From Cephalotus follicularis (Eukaryota; Streptophyta; Magnoliopsida; Oxalidales; Cephalotaceae), in contig BDDD01001449.1 of assembly GCA_001972305.1 (NCBI GenBank), positions 203,042 to 267,041 on the forward strand: DNA of 64,000 nt, written 5' to 3'. Every line of letters begins with the position of its first letter. Positions within the stretch are counted from its first letter, which is position 1. The position numbers were made by a program, and so were the translations under genes. Shown piece after piece: positions 1 to 10,720 of the stretch. Under the pieces are notes generated by a model that saw nothing but the letters and a program-made list of their open reading frames with translations, had not been told where the DNA came from and made no database searches.

Positions 1-1005
1 TTTAGTAATCAGGAATTGATCCGAACCTCGACAACTTTGCGGATATACCTTAGATCCTGTACCGATCCTGGACATTGCCCACAAAATTGAAGTTTGTTAA
101 TACCAAAGTGAATGCATGCCGTACACTTTCAGTTGGGGCCAAAGTGAATGCATGCCAAAGTGAAAGTTTTGTTAGCTTCACGCTTTCAGTTACTGCCAAA
201 GAGAATGCATGCCCTACAAAGAAATTGACTCTGGTTTGTTTACAGGCATGCATTCCATCTTTTTTATTACTGCAATACTTTTAAAACCAACCAACCCAAG
301 AACCCCACTGATCGGAAGTACTGTTAAATAACAACGCAAAAAAGTATAGCTTTCATTAGGTTTGTCTCTTGTGGCAAAGGCTTTTTATAAGCATCCAATG
401 AAAGTGCTAACCAAGTCTAAAAGAAACTTATTGTTATTGACTATGCAAGGATAAAAAAGGAAAATTATTCTATAAGTTATACGTGCAAAGCTTGATTAAC
501 TCTTTCTTTATTGGAAAATCATATCTGATGACAAGTGTGTACACAACAAAGGGGACTAAAGAAGGGGGGAAAAAAAAGGAGAAATGTATTAGGAAACAAA
601 ATTACATATTAAGATACACCATCCAGTTCGAGACAAAGTGCCATGCATTATATTTCTTTTGGTGTTTTGTCATTTGCATTGTTTTTAAAGAACAAGGATA
701 TACTATAGGACTATATGAGATTGACTTCAGTCCTTTTATTGTAATTAATATTATCCAAGTCCCACAAAATTTAATCATTCTATTAATTATTTTTATACAA
801 TAAAAGATTTACATATTCAATAGATTATCTACGTATATTCAATTCACTTTATAATTATCATAAATAATTTATATTGATTAAATATTAAACCTAACGAATA
901 AAAAGCAGTTAAAGAAAATGACTGAAGCTAATCTCAAGTGAGATATCTTTAACATTAAAATCAGTATCTAAATCTTCCAAATTGGATTATTACGATTTAT
1001 CAATG

Positions 1006-1109
1006 CTTATATGGTATGTATGCAGCCCTAAATGCTACACATCTAAACAATATTTTTAAGTCTTATATGGTATATATACAGCCCTAAATGCAATAAATCT
1101 CAACAATAT
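1006..1109. repeat. Two-copy direct repeat, about 48 bp, period 56
   Basis: The segment starting CTTATATGGTATGTATGCAG is repeated 56 bases downstream as CTTATATGGTATATATACAG. Both copies continue through CCCTAAATGC to AACAATAT with several substitutions. A truncated third start (ATATGGTATGTGATG) follows. The unit is non-coding. Confidence 0.75.
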
Positions 1110-1133
1110 GGTATGTGATGATTGGAAAAAAAT

Positions 1134-1320
1134 TAATGTTATTAACCATAAATAAACGACATCACAAGTGGATTATAAGTGAGTTGTTAAAATATCATTG
1201 GTGATTATTTTATTAAAAGTTAAAACATCATTAATTGTGATTAAAAAAACACCAATAATATTTTGACATTTCACTAGTATTACACTTATTATGTCACATT
1301 TCTTGTAGTTAATAGCATTA
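1134..1320. mobile_element. AT-rich MITE-like element, copy 1
   Basis: The ends form a short inverted repeat: TAATGTTATTAAC on the left, and a right end whose reverse complement is TAATGCTATTAAC. The interior shares the phrase CAATAATATTTTGACAT with the element at 10721-10915, which has almost the same length and ends, so the two look like copies of one family. No clear target duplication was found. A related degenerate stretch continues to about 1540 and repeats CATCACAAGTG and AGTTGTTAAAATATCATTG. Confidence 0.5.
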
Positions 1321-2065
1321 CTTTTAAAAGAATAATACTTATAACAGGGATAATACTATTAACCACTTCTGATGTAACATCACAAGTGAGTTGTTAAAAT
1401 ATCATTGATATTTTTTTAAACATCATTAATTATTTTTTTACTTTTAATAAAATAATCACTGATATTTTATTAACTCATTTATAATTATTTGTGATACTAA
1501 ATTATTTGTGATTGGTAGCTTTTGTTAACTATAATTAAATTTTTCATACAGAATAGGATAGGCTTTTTGCAGTGAGAATTTTCACTCATATCAAATACAA
1601 CTGTTGTTATAAGTATTGCTGGATAAACTGTACACATGACCTACACCCCAGGCGAAATTGGAGCGATTTGAACCCAAAGGGGTACGTGAGGAACATATCC
1701 ACTTACAAAAACATGGGTGTGTATGAATGCCTTAAAAGTTTGAAAGCCTTGAGGCTGCAACTTGGCAGAGTACAATAATGCTTGAGAATATTTTAGGTGG
1801 AAGAATTTGATTTGATTTGATTTGATTATCACTCTGTAATGATTGGCACATGGCTCATCGATTTGGTCAAGGGCTAAAAATAATAAGATATGTGGTGCAA
1901 TATGATTTGCTTTTAAAATTTCTCATTTATTATATATAGTGTTTTGGTATAATTTCAGTGGCTATCTTTCATATTTTGCATAGCCCATTTAATTTATGCC
2001 GTGAGAATTTGAAATGTCATGTATAGACAGAAAGATCATAATGCATGGATCCATCCTCTTCCAAA

Positions 2066-2070
2066 AGATA
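2066..2070. repeat. Target-site duplication AGATA (left) of the Ty3/gypsy element
   Basis: AGATA lies immediately before the TGTTAACAGAGG start of the left LTR and is repeated at 8971-8975 directly after the CATATCA end of the right LTR. Five-base duplications are the norm for LTR retrotransposon integration, and this pair fixes both borders of the element. Confidence 0.85.
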
Positions 2071-2229
2071 TGTTAACAGAGGATACTTCTACTTAACAAT
2101 ATCTTATATAAAAAAAATTGATTTGTTGAGAGAAATGTTTGAGTGTTTCGAGAAGATGACGAAAATTATGATGTGTTCCCTGCATAAATAAATAAACAGA
2201 TCGTAAGACCAGGAGGTTAAACTCACGGG

Positions 2230-3125
2230 CATGGTTGTCAGGATCGCGATCCGGATCGTAGGATCGTACGATCCTACGATCCTAGATCATTCAAACGATC
2301 CGGATCGTATACTGAATCGTAAATACGTTAAGATCGTTGTAGGATCGTGTGAGATCGTGTAGGATAGGGTGGAATCGTTGTAGGATCGGGTGGGATCGTA
2401 AATACGTTACAAAATATGAAATTGGGTTGTTTAGGCTGGTTAATTTTATCTGTTGAGCCTTAAACACTTAAAGGAAAATTTTCATTTATTTAATTTAGGT
2501 TCTACAAGGGATTAAGCTTCAGGATGTGGAGATTCATGAACTTGATGATAATGCTATCGATGTGCCATTTAATCATTCAAGATATGTAGATCTAAATATG
2601 TATGATTTTGGTATGGGTGATAAAGAGGACAATGATGGAGAATATGCTGATGATGATATTGACGATGATGTCAATGAACATTATATTGTTGGGGATGACT
2701 TGGATGAGTACACTGACTTTCGCGAAATTAGTGATGAATGATAAGTGGTGGTGATGTTTGGCAACTAAGCATTGATGTTGTGATAATTATTTTTAACATG
2801 ATGTATTAGTAATTTATAAATTTTTTATAGTACACTTGAGAAAACCTTGATTAGACATATATTTGGTATCAAGTACTTGAACTTTTTATGTAGTGTTTAG
2901 TTAAAATGGTTTGTTATGAAGTTGATTGAGTTTTAGTTGTTTCTTTTTGTTATTTTTTTTATGTTTAATTTGTGTTCTTGTATGTTTAATTGCACTATTG
3001 TGAAGTTTTTTTTTACCTGATTGGTAGGATCTTAAGATCCCCGATCCGATCCTACGATCCCGATCCTACCCCCTCTTCCCCTTCCCTTATCGATCCTAGG
3101 TGGGATCCCGATCCTTACAACTTTG
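2230..3125. mobile_element. Non-autonomous hAT transposon nested in the LTR
   Basis: The 896-bp insert is flanked by an 8-bp duplication, CTCACGGG at 2222-2229 and 3126-3133, which is diagnostic of hAT elements. The ends are imperfect inverted repeats matching at 19 of 23 positions (left CATGGTTGTCAGGATCG, right reverse-complemented CAAAGTTGTAAGGATCG). The subterminal regions are packed with GGATCG/CGATCC words, the kind of repeat hAT transposases bind. The sister LTR reads ACTCCCGGGAACACTCCG without interruption and is the empty site. One ORF survives (2526-2741); no catalytic domain is present, so the copy cannot move alone. Confidence 0.85.
2501..2741 (+). pseudogene. Probable 3' terminal exon remnant of a hAT transposase (acidic tail)
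   Basis: The AUG-initiated frame 2526-2741 encodes 71 residues, very rich in Asp and Glu, ending REISDE and a TGA stop. The frame is open upstream to a plausible splice acceptor (AATTTAG) near 2500, so it reads as a last exon and not a complete gene. Many plant hAT transposases have an acidic tail after the dimerisation domain; together with its place inside a hAT element, this suggests a leftover of the parental transposase. No BED zinc finger, catalytic residues or hATC motif are present. The assignment is inference from context and composition. Confidence 0.4.
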
Positions 3126-3432
3126 CTCACGGGGGCACTCCGATGCTTAAATTAGGCAATGCACAAAAATTTAATGTGTTTTAGTATGTAAAAATGGCTG
3201 ACCTGTGTAATCTCGTTGATTCTTGTATTTATAGGTGATGATTGTAACTGCTAAGCATGAGAATCGGAGCTGATAGGTAACCCCTAAGGAAATACCGAGG
3301 ATCTCGGACATTTCCTTGATCTCCACCGGATTTAGTGCCATTACGCCATTATTCGTTATGCTTTGTAATTGGTAACGCCGGACCACGTGACTTGGTCTCT
3401 AGAGGACATCTGTCTCAATCGTCCGAGGAAAT

Positions 3433-5689
3433 ATGTCTCAGTCCTTGGGATTGATTATTGGCTTCCCGGTGAGGTGCCTTGAGGCGGTGGTGACAGCCAC
3501 TGTGGGGCTATTTAAGGAATTTCACACTATAAATTCCTCCCCAAAAAAGCGCGGCTTCTACTTCAAGTCTTGCGTGGGTCACAACAAGCTGCTGGCAGAG
3601 AACACCAAGACAGTCAAAAGCTGGAGGGAGAAATAATTCATGGTCAAGAATCTCCCAGTATTCACACTCTGCCCGTGGAATGATACCCTGGATACTGTGC
3701 GTCTTCACCAGAGGACGTTTTTGACCAGGGAAAAAAAGGCCAACCTGGGGAGACTTTCTACTCTGGCGCCCGAAGATGTGGTAGTGGTGGTGTTTGAGGA
3801 CCACTTGCGACGACTTGGGCTAAGCATGTCCCCGGACCGTAGGGCTTGCCTAGAGTTGGATGTGGAGATCCCCTTGGGGGTTGAGAGAGGGAGAAACCTG
3901 GATGCCCGAGATGAACCTACATCCTCGGTAACTATCCAAGGAGAGAGCCGTATTATGCTTTCCCTTTGATTATTTTTAATTTTATTTCATTCTTTGCTTT
4001 TGAAGTTTTTCTAACTATTCTCTGGTGTTTCTCTACAGTGATGGCATCTCAAGACTCAACAATGGACCTCGTAAGGGCTGGTCACGAGCATGCCCGAACT
4101 GCTGATCCCAAGGAGCAAAAGTGGGAAGCTCTTAAGAGGCAAAAGGCTTTGAAAAAGTCCAAAGCTGCAGCAGCGAAGAGAGCAGCTAAGCAGGCTGCTG
4201 CAGAGGCCAGAGTAGAGGAGCTAGCCCGGGTGGTATCCGAGGAGGCCAGGAATGCAGCCGAGGAGACGGAGAGTGCTGAGGCCGTGGTGGCAAGAATCAA
4301 GGAGGCCGCGGAGGCCATGGACAAAGAGGCTGCGGAGGCCAGGGCCAAGGAGGCCGCGGAGGCCAGGGCCGAGATTGCACTCGACAAGAGGCCGGCTAAT
4401 GACGAAATTTCTCATCCTTCAAAAAGGCAGAGGGCAGAGGAGGGGGACGCGCCTCAGGATGAAGCCACCAAAGTGCTCTCCTATGACCCCGACCTCCCAG
4501 GCCCTTCTGAGGAGCTCGGGTAAGTGAGGGAGATTCTCAGAACACTTGGCAATTCTGGCGTTTGTCTGAAGATGCTCGGGGTCGCCATTGAACTTGGCAA
4601 GGCGGTCATTTTTCCCCATGAGCTGATGGTGAGGCAGAAATGGACCGTTGAATAAACCAAGACCAATCTCTTCCAGAGTTGTCTCAAGGTATGTAAGTTC
4701 TTCCCCATTTTCTCCTTTGAACAAACTTCTTACTTATTTCTAAACCTTTTGTTTCATCTTCAGGCAATGGTCGATGCCCACCTTTTGATGGAGAGATCTG
4801 ACCAGGACACCGGCTTGAACGAGCAGCTCGGGGCTAAAAATGCCGAGTTTAAAAAATTGTTGGATATAACCCGTGCTCAACTGGATGACGTGCTTGGGGC
4901 CCAGGAGACCATAGTTGCTGAGAAGAATCAAGCTCTTGAGGAGGCAACAAGAGAGAGGAAGATCAAAATAGATGCAATGAGCCAGAACGTTGAGCTGGAA
5001 GGTAAGCTAAAGCTTATGGTGAAAGGCAGGAGAAGCTCCAAGAGCTTGAGGAAGCTCGGACCAGGGCTGCCGTGGAGAGAGCTGTCTTGAACTTCAAGGC
5101 ATCCTCGAAATTCCGGGATGCTCTGGACTAGGCTGTAGACAACTATAAAGCCTCTGAAGATTTCAACAGAGAGGTCTTTAAGAAGTCCTCGGCCAATTTT
5201 TGTCGGGGGTTCTATACCTACCGGAACATGGTTGAGTTCCTCCCAGAGCTCCCGTTGGACTCCATAATCTGCAGTCCCTCGGTGGTAGAGAATGACTTCC
5301 TCCCTGAAGGCGCTGATGAAGCCGAGGAAGAGGCTCTCCGGGCCTACAACGAGGAGCAAAGTCATGCTTCGGAACCTGAGTGGTTGCCTGATGGTTAGGA
5401 AATGGTTCTCTTCGTTACACCTATCGGGGAGGACAACCTCCAGCCCTTGGACGTGGACCCTCTTTCTCGCATTGTTGCCGAGGACTCAGCTCCTGAGGAC
5501 GTGGCTGTGGATCCTCCTGCGCCTGTGACCGAGGATCCCCATCTCAAGCCTATGGCTGAGGATTCTCCACCTCTTCCAACTGAACAAAGATCCGATGACC
5601 CTCCATTGCCTCCTTTTGAACCAACAACTGAGGATCCTCCACCACCTCCACCAGTTGTACATGACATCCCATCAGGGGATGAAATCTAG
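3433..5689 (+). pseudogene. Accessory antisense ORF (aORF) of the Tat-type element, decayed
   Basis: Coding-like sequence runs opposite to pol between integrase and the 3' LTR. In order it has an N-terminal part (3433-3925, with KRGFYFKSC and WREK near the first stop), an Ala/Glu/Lys-rich coiled-coil region (about 4041-4520), a conserved-looking stretch containing FYTYRNMVEFLPELPLD (about 5200-5260), and a Pro/Asp-rich tail ending SGDEI (5689). Introns are suggested by a TCGGTAACT donor near 3926 with a CTACAG acceptor at 4040, and by AAGGTATGTAAG (4689) with CTTCAG (4763). In-frame stops occur at 3634, 4521, 4653, 5129 and 5396, plus a frameshift near 5010, so it is dead. Tat elements such as Grande carry comparable antisense genes; their function is unknown. 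The N-terminal part vaguely resembles plant-mobile-domain-type transposon proteins. Confidence 0.6.
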
Positions 5690-6583
5690 AATAGATTTTT
5701 CTTTCTTGTCTTGTAATTTTTTCTTTTGCAATGAAATTTTTTGATATTAATGAAATACAAAACTTTTTTCACCTCGGATCTCCTTTATAAGCTTTATTTG
5801 TGTTGTATGCTATGCTCGAGCTTTACCCGGGCACTTGCGGTTCCCTTAGGAATTTTAACTTAGTCTAACTTATAGACTTTATATTGTGGCTTTACAATTT
5901 TCAGGCATAATTGCCTAAGCTTCAAAGTTCCCTTAGGACACATCATTTCAAAGGCGCTTAGACAAAAATACTTAGTCTTTACGAGTTCTGAAGTGTTCGT
6001 AGACCAATTTTTAGGTCTACTCAGGCAAGTTCTTATGGGTTTACCGAACAGGATCTCGTCTGATCCATTATATTCTAGACCAGGTCGCCTGAGCTCGTAG
6101 TCCACGTAGGGACACTTATTTAAAAGTACTCAGTCCAATGAACTTGATCGTTGCCAGTTCTCATGGATTCGCCTCTCAAGACACTATATGGTTGTGGTCG
6201 AGCAATGAAATACCGACCAATGTTTGCTCCCTTGGAAGTCTAGTTGCTTCCTTAGAAGTCTTTTGCATGTGTAGTCTTTGGGTGCTCCTCGGGAGGAGTC
6301 TTTGGGTGCTTCTGGGGAGGAGTTTTTGGGTGCTCCTAGGGAAGAGTCTTTGTTGAATTGAGACATTGGTCTGTTTGGATTACTTTATTAAAGTATGGTT
6401 GGACATGCTTTTTATTGAATCTCTCTAGTTGAGGGAGTTGATCGGTGGCTGTTCAGAGGTTTAAGGACATGAACATTGGGCCTCTGGTCCCTTGCAAACT
6501 TGAAACTATGGTCTTGCACACATTTTTTCAGAGAAAAAAATTCAATCTTATTGACATTCTTGAATTTGTACATCTTACAAAAG
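5690..6583. other. Non-coding part of the retroelement between aORF and integrase
   Basis: After the aORF stop there is a T-rich stretch with AATGAAAT motifs (5730-5760) that could be its 3' end. The rest shows no coding signal. A 24-bp unit beginning TCTTTGGGTGCTCCTCGGGA is repeated three times in tandem at 6275-6346. Confidence 0.6.
6275..6346. repeat. 24-bp tandem repeat, three units
   Basis: Units at 6275-6298, 6299-6322 and 6323-6346 share the core TTTGGGTGCTYCT followed by GGGARGAG, with a few substitutions. The array lies inside the retrotransposon and does not extend an open frame on either strand. Confidence 0.8.
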
Positions 6584-7655
6584 TCACTGGTAGTACTTCC
6601 TCAAGTGCTCGGCATTCCAAGCTCTAGGAATCTCCCTGCCCCCCCCAGAGTTTCAAGTTTGAATATTCCTAGGCGGAGCATTCTCTTCACCTTATATGGT
6701 CCTTCCCAATTAGGGTCTAGCTTTCCTTTGGTACTGGTTGGATCTGCAATAGCCAAGTTGCGTAGGACTAGGTCTCATTCTCTTAGTGGTAAGGGGTGTA
6801 CCCTTTTGTTATAGTAACGGCCACCCTCTGTTGGTATGCTACAACTTTGATAGCTACCTTGTCTCTGAGCTCTTCCACTAAGTCGAGGAGGGTCCTCAAC
6901 CCTTTTTCATTATTTTCTTCATTGAAATACACAACCCTTGGTGACTGTACACTAATCTCCACCGGTATCATAGCTTCAGCTCCAAAATAAAGGCTGTATG
7001 GGGAGTCGCTAGTTGTGGTCCTAGAAGTGGTTCTGTAAGCCCATAGTATACTTGGTAGCTCCTCTGTCCATCTTCCCTTGCTATCATCAAGGCGCTTCTT
7101 CAAACCTGAGATGATTTCTCTGTTGATCACCTCGGCTTGACCGTTACTCTGGGGGTAGGCCACTGAGGCTAACCTATACTCTATTCTTCATTCTTTACAA
7201 AAATCATAGAAAGCTTGACAATCAAACTGCTTTCCATTATCTAAAACTATTACTCTCGGGACTCCAAATATGCAAATGATTGACTTCCATACAAAGCTCT
7301 CCGTGTTCTTCTATGTGATCGTGGCCAGGGGTTCTGCTTCTACCCACTTGGTGAAGTAGTCCACTGCCACAATGAGAAACTTCTTCTGCCCTGTTGTCAC
7401 TGGCAATGGTCCGATGAAGTTCATCCCCCATTGTGCAAAGGGCCAAGGGGCCGTGATAGATGTCAACGGTTCTGAGGGTCTCCGACTAATATTGGCATAC
7501 ATGTGGCACTTATCACATTTCCTCACAAAATCTATGGCATCTTGGTGCATGGTGGGCCAAAAATAGCCCTGCCTCAATAATTTATGGGACAAGGTTCTGC
7601 CTCCAGTGTGATTGCCACAGACTCCTTCATGGACTTCCCTTAGAGCATAATCGGC
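6584..7655 (-). pseudogene. Ty3/gypsy integrase, inactivated
   Basis: Reading the - strand, the zinc-binding His/Cys domain is visible as GNHTGGRTLSHKLL and CDKCHMYAN. The core follows with WGMNFIGPLP, DYFTKWVEAEPLATIT, LDNGKQFD and AYPQSNGQAEVINREI, and the C-terminal domain ends in WNAEHLRKYYQ and the natural stop at 6586-6584. The first catalytic Asp, normally in GMDxxGP, is Asn here; the second Asp and the Glu remain. In-frame stops follow ATIT (about 7310) and FCKE (about 7190). Frameshifts occur near 7660, where the RNase H frame is left, and near 6800, before the C-terminal domain. An intact copy would join the reverse-transcribed DNA to the host chromosome; this one cannot. It lies directly after RNase H, as expected for Ty3/gypsy. 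Confidence 0.85.
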
Positions 7656-8515
7656 CTCTAGCAGTCATACACATCAGCCAAGGAAAAGAGAAAAGCCTTT
7701 TGTAGAGGATCTCATCTCGGAGTTGGTATCTGTTTACTCGGTACATCAGTTTTCTCGCTTCAGAGGGGTCATCGGGCAAGATTCCATTCCTCGGCCAATT
7801 GATAAATGGAGTCATCCAGTTTACCTCATGTGGTGCATCTATGTACATCATATATACCTCCGAGACGGTGGGCCTATCCAGATAGTCCATTAGGACTGTT
7901 TTATTTTCTTGCAACTCCTCCGCTATTGTTAACTTGGACAACTGGTCTGCTCGGGCATTTTCTGCTCTGGGCACCTTCAAGACTCTAACCGTTTGGAAGG
8001 CTGACTTCAAACTCTGAAAGTATGTTAAGTACTTGTTCATGGAGTCTTCTCTGGCTTCATACTCGCCACTCACCAGACCAACTACTAACTGAGAATCACT
8101 GGAGGCTTCTATTTGTTGAACCTCTAAGTGCTTCACGATTGTCAACCCGGCGATCAAAGCTTCCCATTCGGTCTCATTGTTGGTGGCCTTGAAGCCAAAT
8201 CTTAGAGCGTACTCTATGGTCCAACCATCTGCACTTGTTAATACCAACCCTGCTCCACTGCCGGAGACGCAGGACGAGACATCCACAGACAACTTCCAAA
8301 ACCCCTTCTCTTCCTCAAAGGTGTCTTCTTCCATACACACTGTAAGTGTATGATCTCCTACAAAATCGGTCAAGACCTGTGACTTTATTGCTGGTCTGGC
8401 TTCAAACTTTACATTGTACTCGCCTAATTCGATTGACCACTTGATCAGCCTTCTCGAGAGGTCTGGCTTTGCTAGTAATTGTCTTAGTGGTTGGTCGGAT
8501 AGTACTTCCTTGCTG
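7627..8515 (-). pseudogene. RNase H region of gypsy pol (gRH tail plus aRH), truncated
   Basis: The frame begins inside the LTR and enters pol at LSDQPLRQLLAKPDLSRRLIKW, the end of the RT-linked RNase H. A second, archaeal-type RNase H follows: VDVSSCVSGSGAGLVL, ATNNETEWEALIAGL, ASSDSQLVVG and ENARADQLSKL, which keep the four acidic positions D, E, D, D although the usual DGSS is DVSS. The dual RNase H is characteristic of the Tat lineage. The linker to integrase (MYRVNRYQLRDEILYKR) runs out of frame near 7660. All upstream domains have been deleted, so no active protein can be made. Confidence 0.85.
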
Positions 8516-8970
8516 AGAGGACTTTGATTTGTTGAGAGAAATGCTTGAATGCTCCGAGAAGATGACAAAAATTGTGATGTGTTCCCTGCACAAATAAATA
8601 AACAGATCGTAGGTCCAGGAGGTTGAACTCCCGGGAACACTCCGATGCTTAAGTTAGGCAATGCACAGGAATTTAAAGTGCTTTAGTATGTAAAAATGGC
8701 TGACTTGTATAATCTTGTTGATTCTTGTATTTATAGGTGATGATTGTAACTGCTAAGCATGAGAATCGGAGCTGATAGGTATTACCTAAGGAAATACCGA
8801 TGATCTCGGACATTTTCCTGATCTTCACCGGATTTAGTGCCATTACGCCATTATTCGTTATGCTTTGAAATTGGTAACGCCTGACCACGTGACTTGGTCT
8901 CTAAAGGACATCTGTCTCAATCGTCCGAGGACACGTGGCAGAGTTTATGGTTTAAATTTTACCCATATCA
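8516..8970 (-). repeat. 5' LTR of the Ty3/gypsy element, truncated at its inner edge
   Basis: This LTR matches 2071-2229 plus 3134-3430 in order and ends CCCATATCA at the AGATA duplication. Compared with the solo LTR at 50771-51660, about 45 bases are missing from the inner edge, where GAGGACTTTGATTTG abuts the RNase H coding sequence. It is uninterrupted where the other LTR has the hAT insertion. Confidence 0.8.
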
Positions 8971-8975
8971 AGATA
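8971..8975. repeat. Target-site duplication AGATA (right)
   Basis: This is the right-hand copy of the five-base duplication at 2066-2070, directly after the terminal CATATCA of the LTR. Confidence 0.85.
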
Positions 8976-10720
8976 CATATATAGATCGAGAGAAAGTGTT
9001 AAATATCTCTATATGTTTATCATTATTTTTTCTCTCAATTAATGAGACTAACTATTACGTATAATATTTTATAAGTGTCATTCTTGTGTATTATTATATG
9101 AAACGGAAAAAAAATAATAAAAATATTAAGATATGTAATATTGCTCTTAGATTAATTTGGCGTACATGCTAATAGCATACATTTCACATTAATAATATGG
9201 AAGTGGAAGCTAGCTCTTAACAATTATCTACCACGTGTACTATTGACATATATGATTTATGTATATAAATTATCAAAATCAACAGTTAATTATAAAATAT
9301 AAATCATAGTATGACGTTTTTAAGTGATAATATTACACTTAAAACCAATCATACATGTGAGACCATAGTTAACTCAACAGGATAAATGACTGAACTGATT
9401 GAGATTTTAGTCAATAGTTTAACTGATGAGTCAATTGGTCAACCAATAAATTAAATTTAAAATAAAAAATAAAAAAATATTGATCCGATCAATTCATCGG
9501 TCTCACCATCCCGAGTCAACCTCGGGTCTTCTATTCTACCAATCGAGTCATTTGATTGTAAAACTGGTGTGATGCTTGATTTGAATCGGTGAACCGACTC
9601 ATCGAATTCGAATTTAATAATCATGCATGATAGGATCTTCACTCAACCCTTATGTATCCATTTGGTCTTTTTGTGGTGGAATATGCACCAATGACATCCC
9701 ACACAGATTACATGTTTTAAGTAGGAGTAAAAATCCGAAAAGGATTGTATCTATTGATGCGATTAAATAGAAGGTGAGACTATGACCAAATTGCCAACCT
9801 GTCACGACCACCAGCTTGTCGGGATTATGCGCATGCACTAGTGGTCTAGGTAGTACTACGTACTTGTTGGACCTTATTAATTTAGGATTCACATTTTCAC
9901 GTGAACATAGCCTTTGTTGCTTTTCGGTTCTAGCTAGGTTACTAGCCCTACTTTTATTTTGTTTTTTCATTTTATCACTTTCACTTGACCATTTTCTTTG
10001 TCAAGATCCAAGAAAGCAAGAGCACGATGATAATGATTATTGGATGTTATGGCACACGCATATGTCACAAAGATCTCCTGATTAATTCTCTATGAACTAT
10101 AATGATTACATGAGGTTTGTAATCAAGATATATTAACTTATAGTATCATGCATGCAACCCATTATTGAACGTAAATAATTAGTTTATTATATAGCATTGC
10201 ACCTTGATTCTGATTCTGGTGCGTGCACAAACATTTGTCTATGCTAGAAGACCCCTTATTTGAGCCTTCTAACCCTGACTACAACATTAATTAATGAACT
10301 ATACATAGACTACAAAAGGCTAAAAAAAGAAGATAAAATTGGACCTATATAAATACATACATGCATATAGGACTTTAGTTTCTATTGATGTGAGCTCCAA
10401 TTCAACCAGACTTTACAACACATTCAAATACAAGAAGTAAAACGAAAGAAATCAAGAAGTGGCTAGGGGAATTAGTGTTCTAAGTTCAAGCCTCCTTTTA
10501 TTTAAGTTCCAAAAAAATTCACCGCGGGGAAATCAATTGATTTGATACTCCATGAAATATTATACCTGTGTGCAGAAATCAATGTTTTGATATCAAGGAA
10601 ATCGAAGGGACAAAATCATACACGGATTAGAGTCGCGACGAACGAAAACTTAGCAAAAGGAATTTGCATACATTTTTTGGAATGATAGTATTAGAGACAA
10701 CGATTTACCTATAAGATCGA

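Larger units (their letters stand above)
1..2065. other. AT-rich spacer with short repeats
   Basis: No supportable gene is seen here; the open frames are short and have no recognisable motif. The first 250 bases carry three degenerate copies of a unit built around AAAGTGAATGCATGCC (near 103, 140 and 198). A direct repeat of about 48 bases occurs at 1006-1053 and 1062-1109. From about 1130 to 1540 the DNA consists of MITE-like AT-rich sequence, listed separately. Confidence 0.6.
2071..3430 (-). repeat. 3' LTR of the Ty3/gypsy element, split by a hAT insertion
   Basis: The LTR lies in two pieces, 2071-2229 and 3134-3430, which match the right LTR around 8520-8940 in order. The gap is an 896-bp transposon plus its duplicated target. 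The inner end stops at CGTCCGAGGA, where the right LTR continues with ACACGTGGCAG to CATATCA, so about 40 bases and the PPT are missing. Adding these back gives an LTR of roughly 0.5 kb. Confidence 0.8.
2071..8970 (-). mobile_element. Degenerate Tat-type Ty3/gypsy LTR retrotransposon
   Basis: The element is bounded by LTRs that start TGTT and end ATCA, inside AGATA duplications. Read on the - strand it holds a 5' LTR (8970 to about 8516), RNase H, integrase ending at 6584, an accessory ORF on the opposite strand (3433-5689) and a 3' LTR. Two RNase H-type segments followed by integrase and an antisense ORF before the 3' LTR match the known layout of Tat-lineage elements such as Grande. Gag, protease and most of the reverse transcriptase are absent: the 5' LTR runs straight into the end of the RT-linked RNase H near 8515. 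PBS and PPT are both missing. Hand alignment of the LTRs over about 297 positions gives about 20 differences, so the insertion is not recent. The lineage call is from protein resemblance; the borders are seen directly. Confidence 0.85.

Noticed and set aside
4082..4387. Ala/Ser-rich - strand frame
   Set aside because: It is the complement of the Ala/Glu/Lys coiled-coil region of the aORF.
5395..5667. Gly/Ser-rich - strand frame
   Set aside because: It is antisense to the Pro/Asp-rich tail of the aORF and is explained by that composition.
9816..10085. 89-residue + strand frame with Leu/Phe-rich middle
   Set aside because: No homology-like pattern or gene context; AT-rich DNA readily gives hydrophobic chance frames.
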